A stretch of 64,000 nucleotides of DNA from Mixta sp031457955 (GCF_031457955.1 NZ_JAVDXN010000003.1:62001-126000), one strand, 5' to 3'; counted from the stretch's first letter, positions 1-8,615 are shown. Notes: generated by a model from the sequence alone, not told the origin. Made by a program: numbers and translations.

Positions 1-311
1 AGAATGCCTTCGGTGACCACTTCCAGCCGGGTGGCAGGCCCAACGCGGCTGTCGGCGCGCATGCGATAACCCACGGTGGCGCCCGGCTCTTCTCCCAGCT
101 GTTCCGCCAGCCGCTGCGCAACGTTGCGCGCCGCCAGACGACGCGGCTCCAGCATGATAATACGGCCGGCAATCTCGCCCTGCTGTAACAGCTGCAGCGG
201 CAGCCAGGTGGATTTACCCGCGCCGGTTGGCGCAGCCAGCAATACCTGCGGCGCCTGTTTTAACGCCGCCAGCACCTCTGGCAGCACGGCGCTTACCGGT
301 AATTCACTCAA
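1..311 (-). CDS. hrpB: ATP-dependent helicase HrpB, N-terminal part (runs off the left edge)
   Basis: This is the first ~103 codons of HrpB, a DEAH-box superfamily 2 RNA helicase of uncertain cellular role. The reading frame gives LSELPVSAVLPEVL, then the Walker A motif APTGAGKST (about residues 27-35), then the motif Ia region LEPRRLAARNVAQRL, and it is still open at base 1. The start chosen is TTG at 311-309 because GGAG lies 6 bases upstream and the protein then aligns with E. coli HrpB from its second residue. No in-frame ATG lies close by. It is divergent from thpR, with 76 bases between the two starts. The helicase core motifs II-VI and the C-terminus are outside the window. Confidence 0.93.
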   Translation of the reverse strand, partial: MSELPVSAVLPEVLAALKQAPQVLLAAPTGAGKSTWLPLQLLQQGEIAGRIIMLEPRRLAARNVAQRLAEQLGEEPGATVGYRMRADSRVGPATRLEVVTEGI

Positions 312-387
312 ACGAAACTCCGTCCAGCATTGGTCTTATGATGGTGCGCATTGTAGCATTCCTCTGTGTTGTTTACCGGAGAGTGTT

Positions 388-921
388 ATGAGCGCAGGTC
401 GTCTCTTTTTTGGCATCGGATTACCGCAGCCGTTGCAACAGCAGCTGGTTCGCTGGCGCGCCGAACAGTTCCCCGAGGAGGCGGGTCGCCCGGTAGTGGC
501 TGCCAGCCTGCATATTACGCTGGCGTTCCTTGGCGAAATCAGCGCGGAAAAAGCGCAGGGACTGCAACAGCTGGCGGGGCGCATTCGGCAGCCCGCGTTT
601 ACTCTGCATCTGGATGATGCCGGACACTGGCCGCGCCCCGGCGTGGTCTGGCTTGGCTGTCGCCAGGCGCCGCGCGGGCTGCTGCAGCTGGCAGAGATGC
701 TACGCGCGCAGGCGGCACGCAGCGGGTGTTATCAAAGTCCGCAGCCGTTTCACCCGCACATTACGCTGCTGCGCAACGCAACGCGTCCGGTGGCCCTGCC
801 GCCGCGTAATTTCCACTGGCAGTTTATGGTCGATCATTTTTCTTTATACCAGTCGGTTTTTGCGCAGGGGCGAACCCGTTATCGCGTGCTGCAAAGCTGG
901 CCGCTGCAGGAGTCAGTATGA
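388..921 (+). CDS. thpR: RNA 2',3'-cyclic phosphodiesterase (2H family, LigT)
   Basis: ThpR (LigT) opens 2',3'-cyclic phosphates on RNA ends and can join some tRNA halves in vitro. The 177-residue product has the two HxTx motifs that define the 2H phosphoesterase fold: HITL at about residue 42 and HITL at about residue 124. Its length matches the family (about 175). The frame is open further upstream, but ATG 388 is chosen because the protein then begins at the conserved RLFFGIGLP strand and the upstream part is antisense to hrpB. Its stop overlaps the sfsA start (ATGA), so the two are probably translationally coupled. The function call is secure; the physiological substrate is not. Confidence 0.95.
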   Translation: MSAGRLFFGIGLPQPLQQQLVRWRAEQFPEEAGRPVVAASLHITLAFLGEISAEKAQGLQQLAGRIRQPAFTLHLDDAGHWPRPGVVWLGCRQAPRGLLQLAEMLRAQAARSGCYQSPQPFHPHITLLRNATRPVALPPRNFHWQFMVDHFSLYQSVFAQGRTRYRVLQSWPLQESV

Positions 922-1622
922 ATTTTCACCCGGCATTGCGCCCGGCGCGTTTGATAAGCCGCTATAAACGTTTTCTTGCGGATGTCGTCACACCGGAAGG
1001 CGAGGCACTAACGATACACTGCGCCAATACCGGCGCGATGACCGGCTGCGCCACGCCTGGCGATACCGTCTGGTACTCCACCTCTTCCAGCCTGACGCGC
1101 AAATATCCGCACAGCTGGGAGCTAACCGAAACGCAAACCGGTCATATGATCTGCGTGAATACGCTGCGCGCCAATCAGCTGGTACGCGAAGCGCTGGCAG
1201 AAGAGAAAATTGCGGAATTATCCGGTTATCCGCAACAGCGGGCTGAGGTGAAATATGGCGCAGAAGGTAGCCGAATCGATTTTCTGCTACAGGCGCACAA
1301 CAGGCCTGAGTGCTATATTGAAGTGAAATCCGTAACGCTGTTACAGCAGGGTAAAGGGTACTTTCCGGATGCGGTGACCGTGCGCGGCCAAAAGCACCTG
1401 CGCGAACTGGCCAGCATCGCCCAACGGGGCGAGCGCGCGGTTATGTTATTTACTGTTTTGCACTCGGGGATTGAGGACGTTGCCCCCGCGCGTCATATTG
1501 ATGCACGTTACGCAGAACAACTGGCACAGGCACAACAGAGCGGAGTGGAAATCCTCTGTTATAAGGCGCAATTGTCACCGGTGGGCATGTGGCTGGATCG
1601 GCGGATAAGCCTGGCGTTGTAA
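918..1622 (+). CDS. sfsA: Sugar fermentation stimulation protein SfsA
   Basis: SfsA was described in E. coli as a factor that raises expression of maltose genes and binds DNA; its core resembles a nuclease fold, so its biochemical role is open. The 234-residue product has the family length. Visible hallmarks are the N-terminal LISRYKRFLADV strand, the CANTGAM motif, and the acidic core (ECYIEVKSVTL) that resembles a PD-(D/E)xK nuclease centre. It overlaps thpR by four bases. dksA follows after a 176-base gap that should contain the dksA promoter, so sfsA is probably the end of a thpR-sfsA unit. Confidence 0.95.
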   Translation: MNFHPALRPARLISRYKRFLADVVTPEGEALTIHCANTGAMTGCATPGDTVWYSTSSSLTRKYPHSWELTETQTGHMICVNTLRANQLVREALAEEKIAELSGYPQQRAEVKYGAEGSRIDFLLQAHNRPECYIEVKSVTLLQQGKGYFPDAVTVRGQKHLRELASIAQRGERAVMLFTVLHSGIEDVAPARHIDARYAEQLAQAQQSGVEILCYKAQLSPVGMWLDRRISLAL

Positions 1623-1798
1623 TATTTAGTGCGAATTACTGTGGTAGAAAGTAACGTTGCGCTAAATACGCTTTTCCTCACAGGCTTGTCAAGGCATGTT
1701 CAGGAATAATTGCCAACCTTGACTGCTTCTGTTATTTATAGCGGCCTGTTTTTTTCCCCTTTGGGGATCGATAGTGCGTGTTATCCAGGAGAAACAAC

Positions 1799-2254
1799 AT
1801 GCAAGAAGGGCAAAACCGTAAAACATCGTCCCTGAGTATTCTCGCCATCGCTGGGGTGGAGCCGTATCAGGAGAAGCCGGGCGAAGAGTATATGAACGAA
1901 GCCCAGCTGACTCACTTCAGGAAAATCCTTGAAGCGTGGCGTAATCAACTCAGGGATGAAGTCGATCGTACGGTATCTCATATGCAGGACGAAGCAGCTA
2001 ACTTCCCCGATCCGGTCGACCGTGCCGCTCAGGAAGAAGAGTTCAGCCTTGAACTGCGCAACCGCGATCGCGAGCGTAAACTGATTAAAAAGATCGAGAA
2101 GACCCTGAAAAAGGTGGAAGACGACGATTTCGGCTACTGTGAATCCTGTGGCGTTGAAATCGGTATTCGCCGCCTTGAAGCGCGTCCGACCGCCGATCTT
2201 TGCATCGACTGTAAAACGCTGGCGGAAATTCGCGAAAAACAAATGGCCGGTTAA
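1799..2254 (+). CDS. dksA: RNA polymerase-binding transcription factor DksA
   Basis: DksA binds in the secondary channel of RNA polymerase and, with ppGpp, represses rRNA promoters and activates amino-acid promoters. The 151-residue product is nearly identical to E. coli DksA. The coiled coil carries the tip acidic residues in the FPDPVDRAA loop (D71 and D74 in E. coli numbering). The C-terminal zinc finger has CESC and CIDC pairs (C114, C117, C135, C138). A longer frame starts at 1778, but ATG 1799 is the known start and has CCAGGAG upstream. gluQ lies 66 bases downstream beyond a hairpin. Confidence 0.98.
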   Translation: MQEGQNRKTSSLSILAIAGVEPYQEKPGEEYMNEAQLTHFRKILEAWRNQLRDEVDRTVSHMQDEAANFPDPVDRAAQEEEFSLELRNRDRERKLIKKIEKTLKKVEDDDFGYCESCGVEIGIRRLEARPTADLCIDCKTLAEIREKQMAG

Positions 2255-2267
2255 CGGTACGTAAAAA

Positions 2268-2302
2268 GCAGTGCGTGCGGGATATTTGTCCCGCCTCACT
2301 GC
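2268..2302 (+). repeat. Hairpin between dksA and gluQ
   Basis: Outer arms GCAGTG (2268-2273) and CACTGC (2297-2302) enclose inner arms GCGGGA and TCCCGC. There is no T-run after it, so it is more likely an attenuating or processing hairpin in the dksA-gluQ transcript than a full terminator. Confidence 0.5.
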
Positions 2303-2320
2303 TGTTACGTAAAAGCGGTT

Positions 2321-3247
2321 ATGTCAATTCCCTGCACAGGACGTTTTGCTCCTTCCCCTTCTGGTGAACTTCACTTCGGCTCGCTTATTGCCGCGCTTGG
2401 CAGCTATCTGCACGCCCGTGCGCAGGGCGGCCGCTGGCTGGTACGCATTGAAGATATCGATCCGCCGCGTGAAGTGCCCGGCGCTGCCAGCGCGATCCTG
2501 CGCCAGCTGGAACAGTATGGCCTGCACTGGGATGGCGAGGTGGTTTGGCAATCGCAGCGGCATCAGGCCTACCGTGACGCGCTGGAGTGGCTGCGTCAAC
2601 ATCGGCAGAGCTACTACTGCACCTGTACCCGCAGCCGTATTCAACAGATTGGCGGCTTTTACGACGGGCACTGCCGCGATCGGCAACGGGGGCCGCAGCA
2701 GGCGGCGTTACGGCTGCGTCAGCGGCAGCCGGTCTATCAGTTTCAGGATTTGCTGCGCGGCGAAGTGCGCGTGGATGCCGCGCTGGCGGAAGAAGATTTT
2801 ATTATTCACCGCCGCGACGGGCTGTTTGCCTATAACCTGGCGGTGGTGGTGGACGATCATTTCCAGGGCGTGACGGAAATCGTACGCGGCGCGGATCTGA
2901 TTGCGCCAACGGTGCGGCAAATTGCGCTCTGGCGTCAGCTGGGCTGGCAGGAGCCAGCCTACCTGCATCTGCCGCTGGTGCTGAATCATGACGGCAATAA
3001 GCTGTCGAAACAGAACCATGCGCCCGCCCTGCCACAGGGCGATCCCCGTCCGGTACTGGTAAAAGCGCTGCGTTTTCTGGGGCAACGTACGCCGGAAAAC
3101 GCGCAGGATATAACAACAACGCAGCTGTTAACGCAGGCCGTTGCGCAGTGGGATTTGGCAAAAGTGCCGCGTAATGACGCGCTGGACGCCATTGAACCGA
3201 CAACACCATTCTCAAATGGTTCGCAACAGGCTATGATTAGCCGCTGA
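2321..3247 (+). CDS. gluQ: Glutamyl-Q tRNA(Asp) synthetase
   Basis: GluQ (YadB) is a truncated glutamyl-tRNA synthetase paralogue that attaches glutamate to queuosine at the wobble position of tRNA(Asp). The 308-residue product has the catalytic Rossmann core but lacks an anticodon-binding domain, as expected. The HIGH-like element is in PSPSGELHFGSL, the zinc ligands are in YCTCTRSRIQ with a later YDGHC, and the KMSKS-like element is KLSKQN. It sits directly after dksA, the same coupling seen in E. coli. The C-terminal ~25 residues diverge from E. coli. Start ATG 2321 is the first in frame. Confidence 0.96.
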   Translation: MSIPCTGRFAPSPSGELHFGSLIAALGSYLHARAQGGRWLVRIEDIDPPREVPGAASAILRQLEQYGLHWDGEVVWQSQRHQAYRDALEWLRQHRQSYYCTCTRSRIQQIGGFYDGHCRDRQRGPQQAALRLRQRQPVYQFQDLLRGEVRVDAALAEEDFIIHRRDGLFAYNLAVVVDDHFQGVTEIVRGADLIAPTVRQIALWRQLGWQEPAYLHLPLVLNHDGNKLSKQNHAPALPQGDPRPVLVKALRFLGQRTPENAQDITTTQLLTQAVAQWDLAKVPRNDALDAIEPTTPFSNGSQQAMISR

Positions 3248-3274
3248 TTTTACCACCGAATTATCGTCATTATC

Positions 3275-3287
3275 GAGGTGTCCTATT
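3275..3287 (+). promoter_or_regulatory. Shine-Dalgarno and AUU start of pcnB
   Basis: GAGGTG at 3275-3280 is followed after four bases by ATT at 3285-3287. No ATG, GTG or TTG in this frame would give the conserved N-terminus FTRVANFCRKVL. E. coli pcnB is known to start at AUU, which limits its translation and is sensitive to initiation factor 3, so the same control is inferred here. Confidence 0.8.
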
Positions 3288-4691
3288 TTTACCCGAGTAG
3301 CTAATTTTTGCCGTAAAGTTCTGAGTCGTGAAGAGACGGCACTGGCAGAGGTTGAGGAAGACGAACTGCAGATGACCGTCATCCCTCGTGAAAGTCACAA
3401 CATCTCGCGCAAAGACATTAGCGAAAACGCTCTGAAAGTCCTTTATCGCCTGAACAAAGCGGGCTATGAGGCCTATCTGGTGGGTGGTGGTGTCCGTGAC
3501 CTGCTGCTGGGTAAAGCGCCGAAAGATTTTGATGTGACCACCAACGCCACGCCGGAACAGATGCGTAAGCTGTTCCGCAACTGTCGTCTGGTGGGTCGTC
3601 GCTTTCGCCTGGCGCATGTGATGTTTGGTCCTGAAGTGATCGAAGTCGCCACGTTCCGTGGTCATCATCAGGCGGAAGAAGACAGCAACGCCCAGCGCGG
3701 CGAAAACGGCATGCTGCTGCGCGACAACATTTTCGGCACCATTGAAGATGATGCCCAGCGTCGCGACTTAACCATCAACAGCCTTTACTACAGCGTGGCT
3801 GATTTTAGCGTGCGCGATTATGTCGGCGGCCTGCAGGATCTCCAGCAGGGCATTATCCGTCTGATTGGCGATCCTGAGACGCGCTATCGTGAGGATCCGG
3901 TCAGGATGCTGCGCGTGGCGCGCTTTGCCGCCAAGCTGGATATGACCATTGCGGACACCACCGCCGAGCCGATCCCGCGTCTTGCCACGCTGCTGAACGA
4001 TATTCCTCCGGCGCGTCTGTTTGAGGAAGCGCTGAAGCTGTTGCAGGCGGGCTACGGTTACAAAACCTATCTGCTGCTGCGCGAATATCAGCTGTTCCAG
4101 CCGCTGTTCCCGATTCTGAGCCGCGGCTTTACCGAGCATAGCGACAGCCAGATGGAGCGGATGCTGGCGCAGGTATTGAAAAATACCGATACGCGCATTC
4201 ATAACCAGATGCGCGTGAACCCGGCCTTCCTGTTTGCTGCGATGTTCTGGTATCCGCAGCTGGAAAATGCGCAGCGTATCGCGCAGGAAAGCGGGCTGGC
4301 CTATTACGATGCGTTTGCGCTGGCGATGAATGACGTGCTGGATGAAGCGTGCCGTTCGCTGGCGATCCCGAAACGTATCACCACGCTGGTGCGCGATATC
4401 TGGCAGCTACAGTTGCGTATGTCGCGTCGTCACGGCAAACGCGCCATTAAGCTGATGGAGCATCCTAAGTTCCGCGCCGCTTACGACCTGCTGGCGCTGC
4501 GCGCTGAAGTGGAAAACAACGCTGAGCTACAGCGCCTGGCGAACTGGTGGGGTGAATTCCAGGCCGCCGCGCCGCCGCAGCAGAACCATATGCTGAAAAA
4601 CCTCGGCGACGAACCGACGCCGCGTCGCCGTCCGCGTCGTCCGCGCAAGCGCCCTGCCGCTCCGCGCCGCGACAACAACAGCAACGCATGA
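3285..4691 (+). CDS. pcnB: Poly(A) polymerase I
   Basis: PcnB adds 3' poly(A) tails to RNA, marking it for degradation, and sets ColE1-type plasmid copy number by destabilising RNA I. The product is 468 residues from the AUU start (E. coli 465). The nucleotidyltransferase domain shows LVGGGVRDLLLG followed by DFDVTTNA, giving the metal-binding DxD pair. The RREDPVRMLR-like head/neck region follows as YREDPVRMLRVARF. The C-terminus is strongly basic (RRRPRRPRKR). An ATG-initiated call at 3372 would cut 29 conserved residues. It ends in a four-base overlap with folK. Confidence 0.96.
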   Translation: MFTRVANFCRKVLSREETALAEVEEDELQMTVIPRESHNISRKDISENALKVLYRLNKAGYEAYLVGGGVRDLLLGKAPKDFDVTTNATPEQMRKLFRNCRLVGRRFRLAHVMFGPEVIEVATFRGHHQAEEDSNAQRGENGMLLRDNIFGTIEDDAQRRDLTINSLYYSVADFSVRDYVGGLQDLQQGIIRLIGDPETRYREDPVRMLRVARFAAKLDMTIADTTAEPIPRLATLLNDIPPARLFEEALKLLQAGYGYKTYLLLREYQLFQPLFPILSRGFTEHSDSQMERMLAQVLKNTDTRIHNQMRVNPAFLFAAMFWYPQLENAQRIAQESGLAYYDAFALAMNDVLDEACRSLAIPKRITTLVRDIWQLQLRMSRRHGKRAIKLMEHPKFRAAYDLLALRAEVENNAELQRLANWWGEFQAAAPPQQNHMLKNLGDEPTPRRRPRRPRKRPAAPRRDNNSNA

Positions 4692-5167
4692 TCCGCGTCT
4701 ACCTCGCCTTAGGCAGTAACCTGGCCGATCCGCTGCATCAGGTGCGTAACGCACTTGATGCGCTTGCGGCCATTCCCCACACGCAGCGGGCGGCGGTCTC
4801 CTCTTTTTATCGTACGCCGCCCTACGGCCCGCCCGATCAGCCGGACTATCTTAATGCCGCCGTGGCGCTCGATACCCAGCTGTCGCCGGAAGCGTTGCTC
4901 GATCATACGCAGCGCATTGAACTGGAACAAGGGCGGGTGCGCAAAGCGGAGCGCTGGGGACCACGCACGCTGGATCTGGATATTTTACTGTTTGGCGATC
5001 GGGTGCTGAATACGCCGCGCCTGACGGTGCCGCATTACGATATGCATAACCGCGCGTTTATGCTGGTGCCGCTGCTGGAAATCGCTCCGCAGGCCCGGCT
5101 GCCTGACGGCCGCGCGCTGGCCGCGATTGCCGCCGAACTGGACAGCAGCGCCATCCTTCCCTGGTAA
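4688..5167 (+). CDS. folK: 2-amino-4-hydroxy-6-hydroxymethyldihydropteridine pyrophosphokinase
   Basis: FolK (HPPK) transfers pyrophosphate from ATP to 6-hydroxymethyl-7,8-dihydropterin in folate synthesis. The 159-residue product is the usual length. It opens with YLALGSNLADP and contains SSFYRTPPYG, the RWGPRTLDLDILL motif with the metal-binding aspartates, and the PHYDMHNRAFML stretch. It begins within the pcnB stop (ATGA), so the two are translationally coupled as in E. coli. A 106-base gap then separates it from panB. Confidence 0.97.
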   Translation: MIRVYLALGSNLADPLHQVRNALDALAAIPHTQRAAVSSFYRTPPYGPPDQPDYLNAAVALDTQLSPEALLDHTQRIELEQGRVRKAERWGPRTLDLDILLFGDRVLNTPRLTVPHYDMHNRAFMLVPLLEIAPQARLPDGRALAAIAAELDSSAILPW

Positions 5168-5273
5168 CCGCACACCTGTTTCATCCGGCGTGCTTGCCGC
5201 GACGATAAGCCATTCCTCTCTCTGCGCCAATCATTTACACTGCGCCAACCAGAACGTTGACGTTGAGAATGTC

Positions 5274-6068
5274 ATGAAACCAACCACCATTTCGCACCTG
5301 CGCCAGCTAAAACAGGCAGGGAAAAAGTTCGCCTCCATTACCGCCTATGACTTCAGCTTTGCCCGGCTTTTCGCCGACGAAGGCATGAAGGTCATGCTGG
5401 TTGGCGACTCGCTGGGCATGACGGTACAGGGACACGAATCCACGCTGCCAGTGACGATAGACGACATCGCCTACCACACCGCGGCGGTACGCCGTGGCGC
5501 GCCGCTCTGCCTGCTGCTCGCCGATCTGCCGTTTATGAGTTACGCCACGCCGCAGCAGGCGTGCGAAAATGCGGGTCAGCTGATGCGTGCCGGTGCCAAT
5601 ATGGTGAAGCTGGAAGGCGGCGCCTGGCTGGCGGAAACCGTGCGTATGCTAACGGATCGCGCGGTGCCGGTGTGCGGACATTTGGGCTTAACGCCACAGT
5701 CGGTGAATATCTTTGGCGGTTATAAAGTGCAGGGCCGCGACAGCGAAGCCGCAGACCGTCTGCTTGCCGACGCGCAGGCGCTGGAAGCGGCCGGCGCCCA
5801 GCTGATGGTGCTGGAGTGCGTGCCGGTGGCGCTGGCGCAGCGCGTGACCCAGGCGCTGAGCATTCCGGTTATCGGCATCGGTGCCGGTAATGTTACCGAT
5901 GGGCAAATCCTGGTGATGCATGACGCATTGGGTATTACCGGCGGACATATTCCCAAATTTGCTAAAAATTTCCTGGCCGAAACCGGTGATATTCGCGCCG
6001 CCGTGCGCCAGTATATTCAGGAAGTGGAAGAGGCAAGCTATCCCGCCGTTGAGCACAGTTTCCAGTGA
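5274..6068 (+). CDS. panB: 3-methyl-2-oxobutanoate hydroxymethyltransferase
   Basis: PanB makes ketopantoate from alpha-ketoisovalerate and methylene-tetrahydrofolate, the first committed step to pantothenate. The 264-residue product equals E. coli PanB in length. The TIM-barrel motifs are ITAYDFSFARL, MLVGDSLGMTVQGHE (metal-binding D), DLPFMSY, VKLEGG and HLGLTPQ. A longer frame begins at 5127, but ATG 5274 gives the conserved MKPTTISHLR start. panC follows 14 bases downstream in what looks like one operon. Confidence 0.97.
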   Translation: MKPTTISHLRQLKQAGKKFASITAYDFSFARLFADEGMKVMLVGDSLGMTVQGHESTLPVTIDDIAYHTAAVRRGAPLCLLLADLPFMSYATPQQACENAGQLMRAGANMVKLEGGAWLAETVRMLTDRAVPVCGHLGLTPQSVNIFGGYKVQGRDSEAADRLLADAQALEAAGAQLMVLECVPVALAQRVTQALSIPVIGIGAGNVTDGQILVMHDALGITGGHIPKFAKNFLAETGDIRAAVRQYIQEVEEASYPAVEHSFQ

Positions 6069-6082
6069 ACAGGAGAAAGTCC

Positions 6083-6937
6083 GTGTTGATTATCGAAACG
6101 TTGCCGATGCTGCGCCGTGAAATCAGGCGCTGGCGTCAGGAAGGCAAACGCATTGCGCTGGTGCCGACCATGGGCAACCTGCATGAAGGCCATATGACGC
6201 TGGTGGACGAAGCGCGGGCGCGCGCCGACATCGTGGTGGCGAGCATTTTTGTTAACCCGATGCAGTTCGATCGTGCCGAGGATCTGGCGCGCTATCCGCG
6301 TACGTTGCAGGAAGATTGTGAAAAGCTGAACCGCGCGCGCGTTGATTTGGTCTTTGCCCCGGCGCCCGCCGATGTCTATCCCAAAGGGCTGGATACGCAG
6401 ACGTTTGTTGAGGTGCCGGGCCTCTCTGACCTGCTGGAGGGTGCCAGCCGCCCCGGCCATTTTCGCGGTGTTTCAACCATTGTCAGCAAGCTGTTTAACC
6501 TGGTGCAGCCCGATCTCGCCTGCTTCGGCGAAAAGGATTATCAGCAGCTGGCGCTGATCCGCAAGATGGTGGCGGATATGGGTTACGATATTGAGATTGT
6601 CGGCGTGCCGACGGTGCGGGCAAAAGATGGTCTGGCGCTGAGTTCGCGTAACGGCTATCTCACTGCCGACGAGCGCAAGCTGGCGCCGTCGCTCAGCCAG
6701 GTGATGAACGCAATGGCGAATAAAATGGCCAACGGCGAGCGCCACGTCGAAGAGATTATCGAAAGCGCCGAAGCGGAACTGCGCGATAAAGGATTCACGC
6801 CGGACGGGCTGGCAATCTGTGATGCAGAAACGCTGTTGCCGCTCAATGTCGAGAGCAAACGCGCGGTTATTTTAATGGCCGCATGGCTGGGCAAAGCCCG
6901 CCTAATCGATAATCAGACGGTGGATTTGACCCAGTAG
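6083..6937 (+). CDS. panC: Pantothenate synthetase
   Basis: PanC condenses pantoate and beta-alanine with ATP. The start used is GTG 6083, with AGGAGA at 6071-6076 six bases upstream. It gives the conserved (M)LIIETLPMLRRE beginning and 284 residues (E. coli 283). An ATG at 6065 overlapping the panB stop is less likely. The adenylate-forming motifs are visible as PTMGNLHEGH (HIGH-like), FVNPMQF, GHFRGVSTIV and KDGLALSSRNGYL (KMSKS-like). It lies between panB and panD, which supply pantoate (via PanE) and beta-alanine. Confidence 0.96.
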   Translation: MLIIETLPMLRREIRRWRQEGKRIALVPTMGNLHEGHMTLVDEARARADIVVASIFVNPMQFDRAEDLARYPRTLQEDCEKLNRARVDLVFAPAPADVYPKGLDTQTFVEVPGLSDLLEGASRPGHFRGVSTIVSKLFNLVQPDLACFGEKDYQQLALIRKMVADMGYDIEIVGVPTVRAKDGLALSSRNGYLTADERKLAPSLSQVMNAMANKMANGERHVEEIIESAEAELRDKGFTPDGLAICDAETLLPLNVESKRAVILMAAWLGKARLIDNQTVDLTQ

Positions 6938-7006
6938 ACAAGCGTCGGTAATCCATGAATACTGTCGCTCATCTTTTGATTCGTTGCAGAACAAGGTAAC
7001 AAAGAT

Positions 7007-7387
7007 ATGGTACGCACCATGCTGCAAGGCAAGCTGCATCGGGTGAAGGTCACTCAGGCTGACTTGCATTACGAAGGTTCCTGCGCCATTGACCAGGACT
7101 TTCTCGACGCTTCCGGCATTCTTCAGTACGAAGCGATCGATATTTATAACGTCACCAACGGCCAGCGTTTCTCTACTTACGCTATCGCCGCTGAGCGTGG
7201 CTCGAAAATCATCTCCGTTAATGGCGCGGCGGCCCGCTGCGCCTGCGAAGGCGATATTTTGATTATCTGCTCATATGTACAGATGCCGGATGAAGAAGCG
7301 CGCCAGTGGCAGCCGAAAGTGGCCTATTTTGAAGGCGACAATCAAATGAAGCGTCTGGCGAAAGCCGTACCGGTGCAGGTTGCCTGA
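7007..7387 (+). CDS. panD: Aspartate 1-decarboxylase proenzyme
   Basis: PanD makes beta-alanine from aspartate for pantothenate. The enzyme is pyruvoyl-dependent: the chain self-cleaves between G24 and S25, here in YEGSC, and the serine becomes the pyruvoyl group. The product is 126 residues, as in E. coli, with the conserved NVTNGQRFSTYAI and NGAAAR segments. Maturation in enterics needs PanZ, which is not in this window. In E. coli yadD lies between panC and panD; here the genes are separated by only 69 bases. A strong hairpin follows. Confidence 0.97.
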   Translation: MVRTMLQGKLHRVKVTQADLHYEGSCAIDQDFLDASGILQYEAIDIYNVTNGQRFSTYAIAAERGSKIISVNGAAARCACEGDILIICSYVQMPDEEARQWQPKVAYFEGDNQMKRLAKAVPVQVA

Positions 7388-7390
7388 CTA

Positions 7391-7418
7391 AACGAGCGGG
7401 GCCTCTGCCCCGCTCGTT
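7391..7418. terminator. Hairpin after panD, probably bidirectional
   Basis: A perfect 12-bp inverted repeat AACGAGCGGGGC / GCCCCGCTCGTT with a 4-base loop lies between the converging panD and DUF1349 genes. The T-run on either side is weak, but position and stability argue for termination. Confidence 0.75.
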
Positions 7419-7424
7419 GTTGGC

Positions 7425-7997
7425 TTAGCTTAAATCGTGTAACGCTTTACCATTGGGCGGCATCAGGCTTATTTCACTGAAATCAACCTCCAGCCCGGCA
7501 CGCTCCGGCGTGCAGCACATCACCCCTACCTGATAACGGCTGGCTTTAGCGATACGACACAAGCGCAGCAGCGGCCAGGTCTTGCCATCGGCAGAATATT
7601 GCAGCCGCAGGCAATCCTCGCGTAGCGTTAAGCGCATCCAGAAATCACGCGCGTCGCCGTTAAACGGCCCGGTAGCCCAGTCAGATCCGCCCTGAGTCAG
7701 TACGCTGCCCATCGCTGGCTGGCCGTCATTATATTCAATACCCGCCTTCAGCCAGTGCTGTTCATCGGCGATAAACATAATCCCGGCCTGATCGTACAGC
7801 GTATGGAAATCGGCACGGATCCGCGCCTGAAAAGTAAAATCCTTTTCTGTTTCGCAGGCCCAAACGTGGCCGCTAAAGCGCGTAAAGCCATACCAGGTTT
7901 CGCGCCAGAAGTCGGTTTGACCATCGGTCACCACCGTTAAGTGCGCGTTCTCATGGCACCAGACGGCGGGCTCGTTAATCCAGTGAAACTGCGGCAT
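7425..7997 (-). CDS. DUF1349 (concanavalin-like) protein
   Basis: The 190-residue protein fits the DUF1349 family, which has a concanavalin A-like lectin/glucanase jelly-roll fold and no established function. Visible family-like segments are the aromatic N-terminus (FHWINEP, FWRETWYGF), DQAGIMF and KAGIEYNDG, then VVTDG and YSADGKTW. There is no signal peptide or membrane segment, so it should be cytoplasmic. Genes of this family often sit with sugar-metabolism genes; here the next gene upstream on the strand is a sugar O-acetyltransferase 25 bases away. It is part of a small insertion between panD and yadH relative to E. coli. Confidence 0.8.
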   Translation of the reverse strand: MPQFHWINEPAVWCHENAHLTVVTDGQTDFWRETWYGFTRFSGHVWACETEKDFTFQARIRADFHTLYDQAGIMFIADEQHWLKAGIEYNDGQPAMGSVLTQGGSDWATGPFNGDARDFWMRLTLREDCLRLQYSADGKTWPLLRLCRIAKASRYQVGVMCCTPERAGLEVDFSEISLMPPNGKALHDLS

Positions 7998-8022
7998 AGC
8001 AAACCTCAGCGATAAAACGTGA

Positions 8023-8577
8023 TTAAAGTGTCTTTAATACCCGACATGGATTTCCCGCCGCCACCACATTTTCCGGCACGTTTTTGGTGACCACGCTACC
8101 AGCACCAATTACGCTGTTATCGCCAATCGTAACGCCAGGCAATATCTGTACGCCCGCGCCAATCCAGACGTTATGACCGATAGTGACCGGATGCGCATAT
8201 TCCAGCCCGCGGTTACGCTGTTCAACGTCCAGCGGATGCCCGGCGGTATGGATGCCAACGCAGGGCGCGATAAACACGTTATCCCCGATAGTGACCTTAC
8301 CGCAGTCGAGGATCACCAAATTGACGTTGGCGTAAAAGTTTTCGCCCACTTCAATATTGCGCCCGTAGTCGCAGTAAAACGGCTGCTCAATCAGGATCTG
8401 CTCACCGGTTTTTCCCAGCAGCGCTTTAATCTGTTGCTCTCGCTGTGCCAAATCACGCGGGTCGGTGTTGTTGTAAATTTGCAGTCGATACTTCACTTCG
8501 CCGCGCTCGGCGATGAGCGCCGGATCGTAATTGGCATCATAGAGCAGCCCCGCCAGCGCTTTTTCCGCTTCCGTCAT
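8023..8577 (-). CDS. maa: Maltose/galactoside O-acetyltransferase family protein
   Basis: This is a hexapeptide-repeat acetyltransferase of the Maa/LacA/NodL group, which transfers acetyl from acetyl-CoA to a sugar hydroxyl. From ATG 8577 (GGAGG upstream) it has 184 residues, like E. coli Maa (183). The N-terminal mac domain carries MTEAEKALAGLLYDANY. The left-handed beta-helix shows repeated isoleucine-rich hexapeptides (VTIGDNVFIAPCVGI, VTIGHNVWIGAGVQI), with the catalytic histidine in HTAGHPLD. The acceptor sugar cannot be read from the sequence. It lies downstream of the TetR gene by 38 bases and may be co-regulated. Confidence 0.88.
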   Translation of the reverse strand: MTEAEKALAGLLYDANYDPALIAERGEVKYRLQIYNNTDPRDLAQREQQIKALLGKTGEQILIEQPFYCDYGRNIEVGENFYANVNLVILDCGKVTIGDNVFIAPCVGIHTAGHPLDVEQRNRGLEYAHPVTIGHNVWIGAGVQILPGVTIGDNSVIGAGSVVTKNVPENVVAAGNPCRVLKTL

Positions 8578-8615
8578 CTTCCCTCCGTTTATCTGAATCA
8601 CAGGGCCAGCCAGCG

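Noticed and set aside
76..387. N-terminal extension of the thpR frame
   Set aside because: These bases are hrpB on the other strand, and the ThpR fold starts at residue 1 of the shorter frame.
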